From NCBI RefSeq assembly GCF_001277345.1, contig NZ_LIUT01000001.1, positions 1,820,041-1,876,421 on the forward strand: a DNA stretch of 56,381 bases, read 5' to 3'. The first letter of the stretch is position 1. Every line of letters starts with the position of its first letter. A model generated the notes under the pieces. The model ran no database searches. It worked only from the letters and a program-made list of their open reading frames with translations, and was not told the DNA's origin. The stretch is from Paenibacillus solani (lineage in GTDB: Bacteria > Bacillota > Bacilli > Paenibacillales > Paenibacillaceae). A program made the position numbers and the translations under genes. Positions 26,892 through 34,700 of this stretch are shown piece after piece.

Positions 26892-27293
26892 ATGATTAAA
26901 AAGAGCTTACTGATTATGATGCTGCTCGCGGCTTTTGCCATGGTGTTCACGGCATGCGGAGGCGGGAATAATACTTCCGAGCCAGCGCCGGAGACAGGGC
27001 AAGCGCCGGAGACCGGACAAGCGCCGGCCGGAAACGAGGGCGGAGAAACGGGTGGTGACGCGACGAATGCGGAAGCTACTTCGCTATACAATGCGAACTG
27101 TATGGCTTGTCACGCAACGGATCTGTCGGGTGGAGGAAATTTCCCGAATCTGCAAAATGTAGGAGGGAAACATGACGCGGCTGAGATCGCGGGTATTATT
27201 TCAAACGGCAGAAATGGGATGCCTGCATTCAAGGGCAAGCTGACGGATGATGAAATCGACACATTGTCCCAATGGTTAGCCGCAAAGAAATAA
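26892..27293 (+). CDS. Lipoprotein c-type cytochrome
   Basis: This 133-residue cytochrome has a lipoprotein signal ending FTAC (Cys 22), a low-complexity linker with the repeat APETGQ, and one class I haem domain. The haem motif is CMACH (about 78-82) and the axial Met lies in GMPAFKGKL. It should sit on the outer membrane face and take electrons from the FAD dehydrogenase. The gap to the FAD subunit gene is 30 bp, so the three genes form an operon ending in a strong terminator. Confidence 0.93.
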   Translation: MIKKSLLIMMLLAAFAMVFTACGGGNNTSEPAPETGQAPETGQAPAGNEGGETGGDATNAEATSLYNANCMACHATDLSGGGNFPNLQNVGGKHDAAEIAGIISNGRNGMPAFKGKLTDDEIDTLSQWLAAKK

Positions 27294-27307
27294 AGCGAAT
27301 AAATACA

Positions 27308-27343
27308 AGGGTCATCCCGAATGCTGGGATGACCCTTTTTTAG
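27308..27343. terminator. Terminator after the dehydrogenase operon
   Basis: AAGGGTCATCCC pairs perfectly with GGGATGACCCTT around a 6-base loop, followed by T residues. It also lies downstream of the convergent CDF gene. Confidence 0.9.
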
Positions 27344-27369
27344 CGACATGACCTCAGAAGCACATTCAA

Positions 27370-28326
27370 TTAATGATGATGATGCGAATGGATATCAGAG
27401 GCATCCCCTTTAATTGAGCATAATATGGATTGATCGTGTAGATGCTTCTCTGATTCTAATTGTAAAGTGACATGTTGAATCTCTTTATGCTCCAGCATAT
27501 GTTCAATTTGTTGCTGTATGAGTTCGGATTCATAGATGGTTTTATTCCCATTGACTACAATATGAGCTGAAAGAGCATTGAAGTTACTTGTGATGGACCA
27601 GATATGAACATCATGGATGCCTTCGACGCCTTCTACATTTTGAATCGACTTAATAAGATCTTGCAGATCAATATGAGAAGGGGCTCCTTCCATTAGAACG
27701 TGTAGCGACGCCTTGGTCACATTATACCCACTCCGTAATACAAGAACTGCCACAATGACGCTTGCGAGAGGATCCGCCCAACCCCAGCCAAAGAACATCA
27801 TCAACAATGCGGCTGCAATGGCCCCCACAGATCCGAGCATGTCACTGATGACATGCAGGTAGGCGCCGCGCATGTTTAAATTGCTATGAGTATCCCCACC
27901 GCGCATCATAATCCACGCAACAAAGATATTAACAAGTAAACCAATAACGCTAATGATAAGCATACCAGTCGTTGCAACTTCAGGAGGATTTGCAAAACGG
28001 ATGACAGCTTCATAAAAAATGTACAGCGAAATCGCGATTAATGTAATTCCGTTAAGTGTTGCGGCCAGTATCTCGAATCGTTTGTACCCGTAGGTTTTTC
28101 CATGGTTTATTGCTTTCTCTCCAAACTTGAAAGCCAGAATGGCAATCCCCAAGGAGATTGAATCAGACAGCATATGACCTGCATCAGATAACAGCGCTAA
28201 GCTATTGGTAATAAAGCCACCGAAAGCTTCAACGATCATATACAAAGTGATAATAGAAAATGAGATAAACAGAATTTTCTTGTTCTTGGTATGGCCATGA
28301 TTATGGCTGTGGTTATGCTCAGACAT
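27370..28326 (-). CDS. czcD: Cation diffusion facilitator (CzcD/ZitB-like zinc exporter)
   Basis: This 318-residue exporter has a His-rich N-terminus (HNHSHNHGH), six membrane helices and a C-terminal HSHHHH tail. The zinc-site residues are visible: SDAGHMLSD in TM2 and HVISDMLGS in TM5, the H-D-x-x-x-D arrangement of Zn(II)/Cd(II) CDF proteins. The cytoplasmic C-terminal domain contains VEGIHDVHIWSI. GGAGGG lies eight bases before the ATG at 28326; the ATG at 28341 would place this site inside the gene. An ArsR/SmtB-type operator lies upstream. It may balance the ZIP importer at 2.3 kb. Confidence 0.92.
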   Translation of the reverse strand: MSEHNHSHNHGHTKNKKILFISFSIITLYMIVEAFGGFITNSLALLSDAGHMLSDSISLGIAILAFKFGEKAINHGKTYGYKRFEILAATLNGITLIAISLYIFYEAVIRFANPPEVATTGMLIISVIGLLVNIFVAWIMMRGGDTHSNLNMRGAYLHVISDMLGSVGAIAAALLMMFFGWGWADPLASVIVAVLVLRSGYNVTKASLHVLMEGAPSHIDLQDLIKSIQNVEGVEGIHDVHIWSITSNFNALSAHIVVNGNKTIYESELIQQQIEHMLEHKEIQHVTLQLESEKHLHDQSILCSIKGDASDIHSHHHH

Positions 28327-28354
28327 ATGGAAACCCTCCACATTACATATTTGT

Positions 28355-28374
28355 ATTTGAACAACTGCTCATAT
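28355..28374 (-). promoter_or_regulatory. ArsR/SmtB-type operator upstream of the CDF gene
   Basis: ATTTGAACA-AC-TGCTCATAT is an imperfect 9-2-9 inverted repeat of the type bound by CzrA/SmtB zinc sensors (TGAACA/TGTTCA core, one mismatch in the core). No ArsR gene is present in the window, so the regulator would act from elsewhere. Confidence 0.5.
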
Positions 28375-28628
28375 ACTCATAATAATTATTTGTTATTGGT
28401 TTGTCAATCCATCTAAACCTATATTTTCTCAAATGATTCGAATTTATGAATGAGGGTTGAAGAATGTTTCATCACATCAGCATCAGGTAATCTCTAGTGG
28501 CCCTGAAGGAATGCAGGTAAACAGGTAGAATAATTCCATAATAGATGATTAGGATCATTCCAAAATTTTTAACCGGTCTACATAGAAATTCAGTGTGCAA
28601 TATGGTGGATGGACTCATGGGTTCCCTC
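28375..28628. other. Intergenic stretch between divergent czcD and merR
   Basis: This holds no convincing gene. It contains no hairpin or box beyond the operator on the czcD side and the MerR-type promoter on the other. Confidence 0.5.
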
Positions 28629-28660
28629 TTGACCCTGTACCTTAGTACGGGGTGTAAGAT
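28629..28660 (+). promoter_or_regulatory. Mercury-type MerR promoter and operator
   Basis: TTGACC (28629-28634) and TAAGAT (28655-28660) are 20 bp apart. The spacer carries GTAC-CTTA-GTAC within CCCTGTACCTTAGTACGGGG, closely resembling the mer operator core GTAC-N4-GTAC. It sits 25 bp upstream of the merR-like gene, indicating autoregulation. Confidence 0.75.
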
Positions 28661-28684
28661 CGTGAGTGGAAGGAGGAACGGTTC

Positions 28685-29104
28685 ATGACTCATATAACGA
28701 TCGGAGAACTGGCAAAGCGCGCAGGCGTTCATCTTGAAACCATAAGGTATTATGAGCGGCGTGGATTAATTGCTGAGCCTCCACGGAACAAAGCGGGTTA
28801 TCGGCTGTACAGCATATTGGATATTGAGCATATCCGATGGATCCGGCAGGCACAAGGGATTGGGTTCTCTTTGGAAGAGATTCGTTATCTAATGAGTCTG
28901 CGTATGGGAGAAGTATGGACGGAAGCAGAACTGCGTCAACATGCAGAGGAGAAGATTATGGATATTGAGAATAAGATTAAGCAACTGGAGGAGATGAAAG
29001 CTCTTCTGATTCGCACCGTGGGTCAATCGAACGAATCACATATGTCATGCCCGGTCCTCCTCACGATTACTAAAGGAGGAGAAGCCCATGAGCAAGAAAA
29101 TTGA
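28685..29104 (+). CDS. MerR-family regulator, mercury-sensor-like but single-cysteine
   Basis: This 139-residue protein has the short MerR layout: winged helix 1-70 (ITIGELAKRAGVHLETIRYYERRGL), a long coiled coil to about 112, and a C-terminal metal-loop region ending SCPVLLTI. Only Cys122, equivalent to the third mercury ligand, is kept; the positions equivalent to the first two ligands (in classical MerR near residues 82 and 117) read GEVWTEA and TVGQSNESHM. It therefore cannot use the three-coordinate Hg site and may sense a thiol, redox or other metal signal. AAGGAGGAACG precedes the ATG. It overlaps the next gene by 17 bases. Confidence 0.88.
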   Translation: MTHITIGELAKRAGVHLETIRYYERRGLIAEPPRNKAGYRLYSILDIEHIRWIRQAQGIGFSLEEIRYLMSLRMGEVWTEAELRQHAEEKIMDIENKIKQLEEMKALLIRTVGQSNESHMSCPVLLTITKGGEAHEQEN

Positions 29105-29282
29105 TGTGTACTCTGACGGGAGCAGCTACAGTCAATCTCTCGTCAAGTTGGTTCAAGAACTTGCATGTTCGAAATGTGAGATTACGATTCACCATATTGA
29201 TGAGGGACAATCCATGACACCTTCAATCTGGATGGATGGGAAGCAGGTAGATGTCACTAAGTATGAAGTGAAAAAAGCTTAA
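29088..29282 (+). CDS. Small thioredoxin-fold-like protein, function unknown
   Basis: This 64-residue protein has a beta-alpha-beta pattern like a glutaredoxin (KKIDVYSDGSSYSQSLVKLV, then ITIHHIDEG, then TPSIWMDGKQVDV with a cis-Pro-like TPS). The usual N-terminal C-x-x-C is replaced by SSYS; two cysteines (ACSKCE, C-x-x-C at about 27-30) occur instead at the end of the first helix. It is translationally coupled to the MerR-like regulator and behind AGGAGGAG, so it probably belongs to that regulon. No function is assigned. Confidence 0.75.
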   Translation: MSKKIDVYSDGSSYSQSLVKLVQELACSKCEITIHHIDEGQSMTPSIWMDGKQVDVTKYEVKKA

Positions 29283-29291
29283 AGAATGAAT

Positions 29292-29330
29292 GAAGAAGCT
29301 GCCGGTACGATCGGCGGCTTCGTGTTTTTG
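29292..29330 (+). terminator. Terminator of the merR-like operon
   Basis: GAAGCTGCCG and CGGCGGCTTC form the stem with a GTTTTTG tail. Confidence 0.8.
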
Positions 29331-29515
29331 AAACATAGAAATCCATTTAAAGTATAAAAAGATTGCTGTTTCTGTTCATATATATTGCTTGACTTTTTTG
29401 TAGTGTGTAGGCGGGTACTTGACAGCCGTGTGCTATATTAAAAGAAGATGGCTTCCTCTATTATCATGACAAGCCATAACACTAAAGGTTACAAATCATA
29501 CATAGGAGGCAACTC

Positions 29516-30121
29516 ATGTTTCAGTATAGCAATCAGAATTATGAAGGAGTCAACTTCAGCACACAAGATTTAAGATATGGCGAGCTCATTAGCTGTACAT
29601 TTAATCAGTGCTCGTTTACTAACGGATCACTCGAAGAGATTACATCCAGCAACTGCCGCTTTATAGAGTGTGATTTTCGCGGAGCGATGTTAAACGGTTC
29701 TATTCATACGGAGTCAGCATTTGTGAATTGCAGCTTTAACAGCGCCAATCTTTTTGTTTCCAAATTTGAAGATTGTAAAATGACAGGATCTGATTTTTCC
29801 GGATCGAATATGGATGGAATCACGATTTTGCAAGGTGATTGGTCCTATACGAATTTGAGACACTCCAGATTAGTTAAGCAAAATTTACGTTATGTGAAAT
29901 TTCATGAAGCAGATCTGTCAGGTGCTAATCTGGAAAAAGCCGATTTAAGAGATTGTGATTTAAGTATGGCAATCATGGCGAATGCGAAATTACAGGATGC
30001 TGATGTTCGAGGGGCAGATATGAAAGGAGTAGATTTTACAACATTAACGATTAAGGGAATGAGAATGGATAAAGAGCAGTCCGTGTTATTCTCACTGTCT
30101 CACGGTGCCAAGGTCGATTAA
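29516..30121 (+). CDS. Pentapeptide-repeat protein
   Basis: This 201-residue protein is built almost wholly of A(D/N)LXX-type pentapeptides, for example CDFRGAML, CSFNSANL, SDFSGSNM, ADLSGANLEKADLRDCDL and ADVRGADMKGVDF, which fold into a right-handed quadrilateral beta-helix. Length and Cys/Phe-rich repeats resemble Qnr/MfpA-type DNA mimics that protect gyrase, but the typical Qnr loops were not recognised, so that role is only possible. AGGAGGCAACTC precedes the ATG. It stands between two terminated units. Confidence 0.85.
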   Translation: MFQYSNQNYEGVNFSTQDLRYGELISCTFNQCSFTNGSLEEITSSNCRFIECDFRGAMLNGSIHTESAFVNCSFNSANLFVSKFEDCKMTGSDFSGSNMDGITILQGDWSYTNLRHSRLVKQNLRYVKFHEADLSGANLEKADLRDCDLSMAIMANAKLQDADVRGADMKGVDFTTLTIKGMRMDKEQSVLFSLSHGAKVD

Positions 30122-30215
30122 GATAAAGGTTAACAAGATAGAATGAGCAGTGTTTGATTGGTAATATAAAATGGACAGCTGCTAATAGCCCATACAGAAA
30201 GGTGAAGTGAAGAGG

Positions 30216-30872
30216 ATGATAAAGTCAAGGCAAACGATCCTGTTCCAAGGCGACTCCATAACAGATGGAAATCGGGGAAGAGACCAAGATCCTAATCACA
30301 TTCATGGACATGGATATGTGTATTTGATTGCGGCTCAGCTGGGATTTGAATTAGCAGAAACTCAGCCGCTATTTATCAATAGAGGGATCAGTGGCAACAG
30401 GGTATCAGATATGTATGCGCGATGGAATGAAGACGCAATTAGTCTGTGTCCGGATTTAATCAGCATTCTGGCTGGCGCAAACGATGCAGGACGGATCATA
30501 GATGGGTCACCAGGCGGCGCTACCGACAGATTTGAAAGGGCCTATCGCCACATCTTGGAGGAAACGAAAGAAGTATTGCCACAGACAGGACTCGTATTAT
30601 GTGAGCCGTTCGTGATGGAGACAGGCGCGCGAACCCTAAACTGGGAAGTGTGGCGCCAAAAATTGGATGAATATAGTCTGGTGATTCAGCAGCTTGCACG
30701 AGAGTTCGATACACTATTTGTTCCGCTACAAGCGGCGTTTGACCATGTGTCTGCACAAACAGGGCCCGATTATTGGACATGGGATGGCATACATCCAACA
30801 ACAGCTGGTCATCACCTGATAGCTCAAGAATGGTTGAACGTCGTTCAGAACAGTCCATGGGCTATACGATAA
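30216..30872 (+). CDS. SGNH/GDSL hydrolase
   Basis: This 218-residue cytoplasmic esterase-type hydrolase has all four SGNH blocks: GDSITDG (Ser nucleophile), the Gly in NRGISGNRVSD, Asn in LAGANDAG, and the Asp-x-x-His pair in WDGIHPTTAGHH. It resembles the XynE/rhamnogalacturonan-acetylesterase-like family, so deacetylation of an oligosaccharide is plausible. The ATG at 30216 has AAAGGTGA ten bases upstream; the GTG at 30207 is too close to that site. Confidence 0.88.
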   Translation: MIKSRQTILFQGDSITDGNRGRDQDPNHIHGHGYVYLIAAQLGFELAETQPLFINRGISGNRVSDMYARWNEDAISLCPDLISILAGANDAGRIIDGSPGGATDRFERAYRHILEETKEVLPQTGLVLCEPFVMETGARTLNWEVWRQKLDEYSLVIQQLAREFDTLFVPLQAAFDHVSAQTGPDYWTWDGIHPTTAGHHLIAQEWLNVVQNSPWAIR

Positions 30873-30878
30873 ATGCCG

Positions 30879-30921
30879 GATGACAAGAACATTGTTACAT
30901 CCCCGATATGAAGTCATCGAC
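30879..30921. repeat. Copy A of a 43-bp imperfect direct repeat
   Basis: Starts GATGACAAGAACATTGTTAC and ends TCATCGAC. It matches copy B at 37911-37953 at about 35 of 43 positions without gaps. The two copies lie just outside the copper island. Confidence 0.55.
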
Positions 30922-30981
30922 GTCATTTAATAAAGATGATTAGGCGCTTAAACTAACGAGAAACTAAAGCTCAATAAAGAC

Positions 30982-31021
30982 AATAAGCCCGCCGGTCAAA
31001 GTGATCGGCTGGGCTTATTTA
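30982..31021 (+). terminator. Terminator downstream of the SGNH hydrolase gene
   Basis: AATAAGCCCGCCG pairs with CGGCTGGGCTTATT around an 11-base loop and ends in TTT. It lies about 110 bp after the stop codon. Confidence 0.75.
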
Positions 31022-31293
31022 ACTCAAAGGCAGTATAGTACACCAAGCAAGCTGCGATGGGTAAGAGTGGTGTACTTAAATTTACTGTTGTCGGATAGAT
31101 GGAAACTTGATACGGCTATACATGTAGTCATCCAGTGCACTCTGCAATCGGTTAAAAGTATGGCAAGAGTGCAGCACAGGTTGCACTTCGTTAGAATTTT
31201 AACGTGGTATTATCGTAATTCCTAGAACTTAGATCTTATATCTAATATCACGCTAGTATGAAAGAGAGACCCTTAATGGTTCTTTCATCTTAA
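31022..31293. other. Gene-free stretch at the left edge of the copper island
   Basis: No gene, hairpin or promoter was recognised. It separates the terminator of the hydrolase unit from a decayed gene and is where base composition turns AT-rich. Confidence 0.4.
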
Positions 31294-31531
31294 TTAAGTT
31301 TTAATTTGTCTAATGATGTCTTGAACATCAACAAAAGATCTTTGCTCAATAATTTTGCCTTCAGAAATACGTAATAATATCACAAGAGAAAAGCTTGCTG
31401 TTTGTCCAAATCAAATTGTGGATAAAATACATAGTCTTCATGACAAAAGTCTTTAAGTGCTTTATAGTTCTTTCTTCTATGGTTTCAAAAAATCGGCGAA
31501 CTAATTGTTTATTATTGATAAACAGCCACAC
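31294..31531 (-). pseudogene. Decayed SnoaL-like/NTF2-fold gene
   Basis: Read on the minus strand in three frames, this gives the order expected of a SnoaL-like protein: NNKQLVRRFFETIEER, then after a shift YKALKDFCHEDYVFYPQFD, then after another shift and a deletion VILLRISEGKIIEQRSFVDV followed by QDIIRQIKT and stop. The pieces join head to tail with no room for an intact gene and a middle portion is missing. SnoaL-like proteins are small cyclase/isomerase-fold proteins; the original role is unknown. At least two frameshifts and an internal deletion are needed. Confidence 0.6.
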
Positions 31532-31598
31532 TTATGAAGTAAGATTCTTAAATTTTTGATTGTCGGCGTGCGGTAATTAAAAATTTTCAAGAAAGGTG

Positions 31599-31628
31599 TT
31601 GACTTAATATAGGGTAGGGGGGTATACT
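31599..31628 (+). promoter_or_regulatory. copZ1 promoter with CsoR operator
   Basis: TTGACT (31599-31604) and TATACT (31623-31628) are separated by 18 bp. TATAGGGTAGGGGGGTATAC (31608-31627) overlaps the spacer and -10 box and matches the CsoR operator of Bacillus copZA. Apo-CsoR bound here would block transcription until Cu(I) releases it. Confidence 0.85.
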
Positions 31629-31725
31629 TCATTTGCGAGGTCAACTTGAACACATCCTCCAGTTCTAATAATTTTTTTAGTTTAGGTAGATACTAAAAAA
31701 CCTCCAGCGGAAAGGACGAAATACA

Positions 31726-31926
31726 ATGAAAAACATCACATTAATAGTTCAAGGCATGAGTTGCCAACATTGCGTGAATTCCATTGAAGGCGGACTTAAA
31801 GAGATTGGTGTAACTGGTAAAGTAGACCTCCAGAATGATTCAGTGGTTGTTACTTTCGATGAAAACCAAGTGACGATTGAGCAGATTAAAGAAATTATCG
31901 AAGAACAAGGATACGATGTACTCTGA
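31726..31926 (+). CDS. copZ: Copper chaperone CopZ, first copy
   Basis: This 66-residue HMA-domain protein binds Cu(I) through C13-Q-H-C16 (GMSCQHC) and hands it to CopA. It folds as a beta-alpha-beta-beta-alpha-beta ferredoxin-like domain. It is 56/66 identical to the next gene. It sits 90 bp downstream of its CsoR-controlled promoter and has GGAAAGGACG as ribosome site. Confidence 0.93.
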   Translation: MKNITLIVQGMSCQHCVNSIEGGLKEIGVTGKVDLQNDSVVVTFDENQVTIEQIKEIIEEQGYDVL

Positions 31927-31962
31927 CGGATTATGGATTGGGTTAATTTTTTTGTTTTTATA

Positions 31963-31982
31963 TATAGGGTAGGGGGGTATAC
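31963..31982 (+). promoter_or_regulatory. Second CsoR operator, in front of copZ2
   Basis: The 20-bp sequence is identical to the operator before copZ1. It lies 33 bp upstream of the second copZ start, so the copZ2-copA part has its own copper-controlled input. Confidence 0.8.
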
Positions 31983-32015
31983 GATAATAATTCGTACTAC
32001 GAAAGGGAGATAGAA

Positions 32016-32216
32016 ATGAAAAACATAACATTAAAAGTCCAAGGCATGAGTTGCCAGCATTGCGTAAATTCAATTGAAGGTGCTCTTAAAGAGATTGGTG
32101 TAACTGGTAAAGTGGACCTCCAGAATGATTCGGTCGATGTCTCTTTTAACGAGAGCGAGGTTACTATGGATCAAATTAAAGAAGCCATCGAAGAGCAAGG
32201 ATACGATGTACTCTAA
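32016..32216 (+). CDS. copZ: Copper chaperone CopZ, second copy
   Basis: This 66-residue protein is a near duplicate of the preceding gene, with the same Cu(I) motif C-Q-H-C. Differences are clustered in the second half (VDVSFNESEVTMDQIKEAI). GAAAGGGAGA precedes the ATG. Gene and operator together form a tandem duplication unit of about 290 bp. copA follows after 29 bp. Confidence 0.93.
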   Translation: MKNITLKVQGMSCQHCVNSIEGALKEIGVTGKVDLQNDSVDVSFNESEVTMDQIKEAIEEQGYDVL

Positions 32217-32245
32217 ATTATTGAAACGTAAGGAGTTGATCTACT

Positions 32246-34675
32246 GTGGAAACGACCGCTGCTCAAACGAAACAATCGAGCATTCAAATCACCGGTATGA
32301 CTTGCGCAGCTTGCGCAAACAAAATTGAAAAAGGGTTAAGCAAAATGGACGGGGTCACTTCAGCAAATGTAAACTTTGCACTTGAAAAAGCAAGCGTGAC
32401 CTATGATCCTGCCAAAGTGGAAATAAAGCAGCTTGAGGAAAAAATTAAAAAACTCGGATATGGCTCTCTTTCGGAAGTTGCACAATTTAATCTTGAGGGT
32501 ATGACCTGTGCAGCATGTGCGAACAAAATCGAAAAAGGGCTTAGCAAACTACCAGGGGTTACTAATGCTTCGGTAAACTTTGCAATGGAAACAGCCCGCG
32601 TTGAATTTTCTCCTGGCGAAGTTTCTATTCAAGAGATGCAAAATAAAGTAAAAAAACTGGGTTATACTGCTATCGTCAAACAGGAAGACCAAAAATCAAG
32701 TGACCACCGGAGTAAAGAACTTAGCAATCAAAAACGAAAATTACTGATATCGGTCATTCTCTCTTTGCCTTTATTGTGGACGATGGTAGGTCACTTTTCC
32801 TTTACTTCCTGGATATATGTCCCGGAACTATTTATGAATCCTTGGTTCCAACTCATTATGGCTACACCGGTACAATTCTATATCGGTAAACAGTTCTATG
32901 TAGGTGCTTATAAGGCGCTCAGGAATGCCAGCGCGAATATGGATGTTCTAGTGTCGCTCGGAACTTCGGCTGCCTACTTCTATAGTTTATATTTGACCAT
33001 TGAATGGTCCAGAATGGGTACCATGCATCACGGTCCGCAGCTGTATTTTGAAACAAGTGCGGTACTTATTACCTTGGTCATCTTGGGGAAATTATTTGAA
33101 TCACTCGCGAAGGGCCGCACCTCAGAGGCCATTAAATCGCTCATGGGGTTGCAAGCCAAAACAGCTTTGGTTATTCGTGATGGAAAAGAGCTTACTATTC
33201 CGGTAGAAGAAGTAATCGTAGGTGATGTTGTACTCGTTCGTCCAGGAGACAAAGTTCCTGTGGATGGTGAAGTTTTGGAAGGCGTATCATCCGTAGATGA
33301 GTCCATGCTTACAGGAGAAAGCTTGCCTGTAGAAAAAAGAGCTGGCGATGCAGTCATTGGAGCTACGATTAACAAAAACGGTATTCTTCGAGTTAAAGCT
33401 ACCAAAGTAGGGAAAGAAACGGCACTTGCTCAAATTATTAAAGTAGTAGAAGAAGCTCAAGGGTCAAAAGCGCCGATTCAGCGCGTAGCTGATGTAATCT
33501 CAGGTATATTTGTACCGATTGTTGTAGGAATTGCCGTTGTGGCCTTCTTAGTTTGGTATTTCCTAGTTACACCTGGTGAATTTTCCGTAGCGCTGGAAAA
33601 AGCAATTGCTATTCTTGTCATCGCATGTCCATGTGCGCTTGGACTGGCAACGCCAACATCCATTATGGCAGGATCTGGACGCGCAGCAGAATTGGGTATT
33701 TTGTTTAAAGGTGGTGAACACCTGGAACAAACTCATAAGATTAATGCAATCATTTTAGACAAGACAGGTACGGTAACAAAAGGTAAACCTGAATTAACTG
33801 ATGTCTTAGCTGAAGGCAATGAAGCAGAATTCCTCAGACTGGTTGGAGCGGCTGAGAAAAACTCAGAGCACCCGCTTGCAGAAGCAATCGTAACTGGCAT
33901 TCAAGAAAAAAACATTGAATTGCCTGGCACAGAATCGTTTGAAGCTATCCCGGGATTTGGAATCAAGTCCGTAGTCGAAGGGAAGGAATTGCTTATTGGT
34001 ACACGCCGACTCATGGAAAAGTATGATGTCGATGCGAAGAAAGCTTATGAATCGATGTCACGTTTGGAAGAGTCGGGTAAAACGTCTATGCTGGTGGCCA
34101 TAGATAGCCGTTATGCTGGAATGGTTGCTGTAGCCGACACGATTAAAGAAACATCGAAGGATGCTGTTAGCCGCCTGAAAGAGATGGGAATCGAAGTCAT
34201 CATGATTACAGGTGACAATGAGCGGACAGCTAAAGCAATAGCCGCTCAGGTTGGAATTGATCATGTTCGTGCTGAAGTTCTTCCTGAAGGAAAAGCAGAA
34301 GAAGTGAAAAAACTGCAAGCTCAAGGTAAAAAAGTTGCAATGGTCGGAGACGGAATCAACGATGCACCTGCACTTGCAATGGCGGATATCGGTATGGCCA
34401 TTGGTACAGGGACAGACGTTGCCATGGAAGCAGCGGATGTAACACTTATGCGTGGAGATTTGACAAGCATTCCAGATGCAATATACATGAGCCGCAAAAC
34501 GATGGCAAATATTAAACAGAACTTATTCTGGGCTCTTGGTTACAATACCCTAGGTATCCCTGTTGCTGCCATTGGTTTGTTGGCCCCATGGGTTGCGGGT
34601 GCTGCAATGGCATTAAGTTCCGTTTCCGTCGTTCTCAACGCCCTTCGATTGCAACGAGTGAAAGTCAAACAGTAA
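32246..34675 (+). CDS. copA: Copper-exporting P-type ATPase CopA, two HMA domains
   Basis: This 809-residue Cu(I) exporter has two N-terminal HMA domains with CAAC motifs, both in [16 protein letters not shown] (about residues 18-33 and 87-102). Catalytic marks are MLTGESLPV, the CPC ion site in [22 protein letters not shown], the nucleotide-domain HP (SEHPLAEAI) and [14 protein letters not shown]. It starts at GTG 32246 behind AAGGAG. It lies immediately downstream of copZ2 and is expected to be induced by copper through CsoR. It has one more HMA domain than the ATPase at 10 kb. Confidence 0.97.
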   Translation: METTAAQTKQSSIQITGMTCAACANKIEKGLSKMDGVTSANVNFALEKASVTYDPAKVEIKQLEEKIKKLGYGSLSEVAQFNLEGMTCAACANKIEKGLSKLPGVTNASVNFAMETARVEFSPGEVSIQEMQNKVKKLGYTAIVKQEDQKSSDHRSKELSNQKRKLLISVILSLPLLWTMVGHFSFTSWIYVPELFMNPWFQLIMATPVQFYIGKQFYVGAYKALRNASANMDVLVSLGTSAAYFYSLYLTIEWSRMGTMHHGPQLYFETSAVLITLVILGKLFESLAKGRTSEAIKSLMGLQAKTALVIRDGKELTIPVEEVIVGDVVLVRPGDKVPVDGEVLEGVSSVDESMLTGESLPVEKRAGDAVIGATINKNGILRVKATKVGKETALAQIIKVVEEAQGSKAPIQRVADVISGIFVPIVVGIAVVAFLVWYFLVTPGEFSVALEKAIAILVIACPCALGLATPTSIMAGSGRAAELGILFKGGEHLEQTHKINAIILDKTGTVTKGKPELTDVLAEGNEAEFLRLVGAAEKNSEHPLAEAIVTGIQEKNIELPGTESFEAIPGFGIKSVVEGKELLIGTRRLMEKYDVDAKKAYESMSRLEESGKTSMLVAIDSRYAGMVAVADTIKETSKDAVSRLKEMGIEVIMITGDNERTAKAIAAQVGIDHVRAEVLPEGKAEEVKKLQAQGKKVAMVGDGINDAPALAMADIGMAIGTGTDVAMEAADVTLMRGDLTSIPDAIYMSRKTMANIKQNLFWALGYNTLGIPVAAIGLLAPWVAGAAMALSSVSVVLNALRLQRVKVKQ

Positions 34676-34700
34676 AAGAATTTAAAGGAGGAAGTATAGG

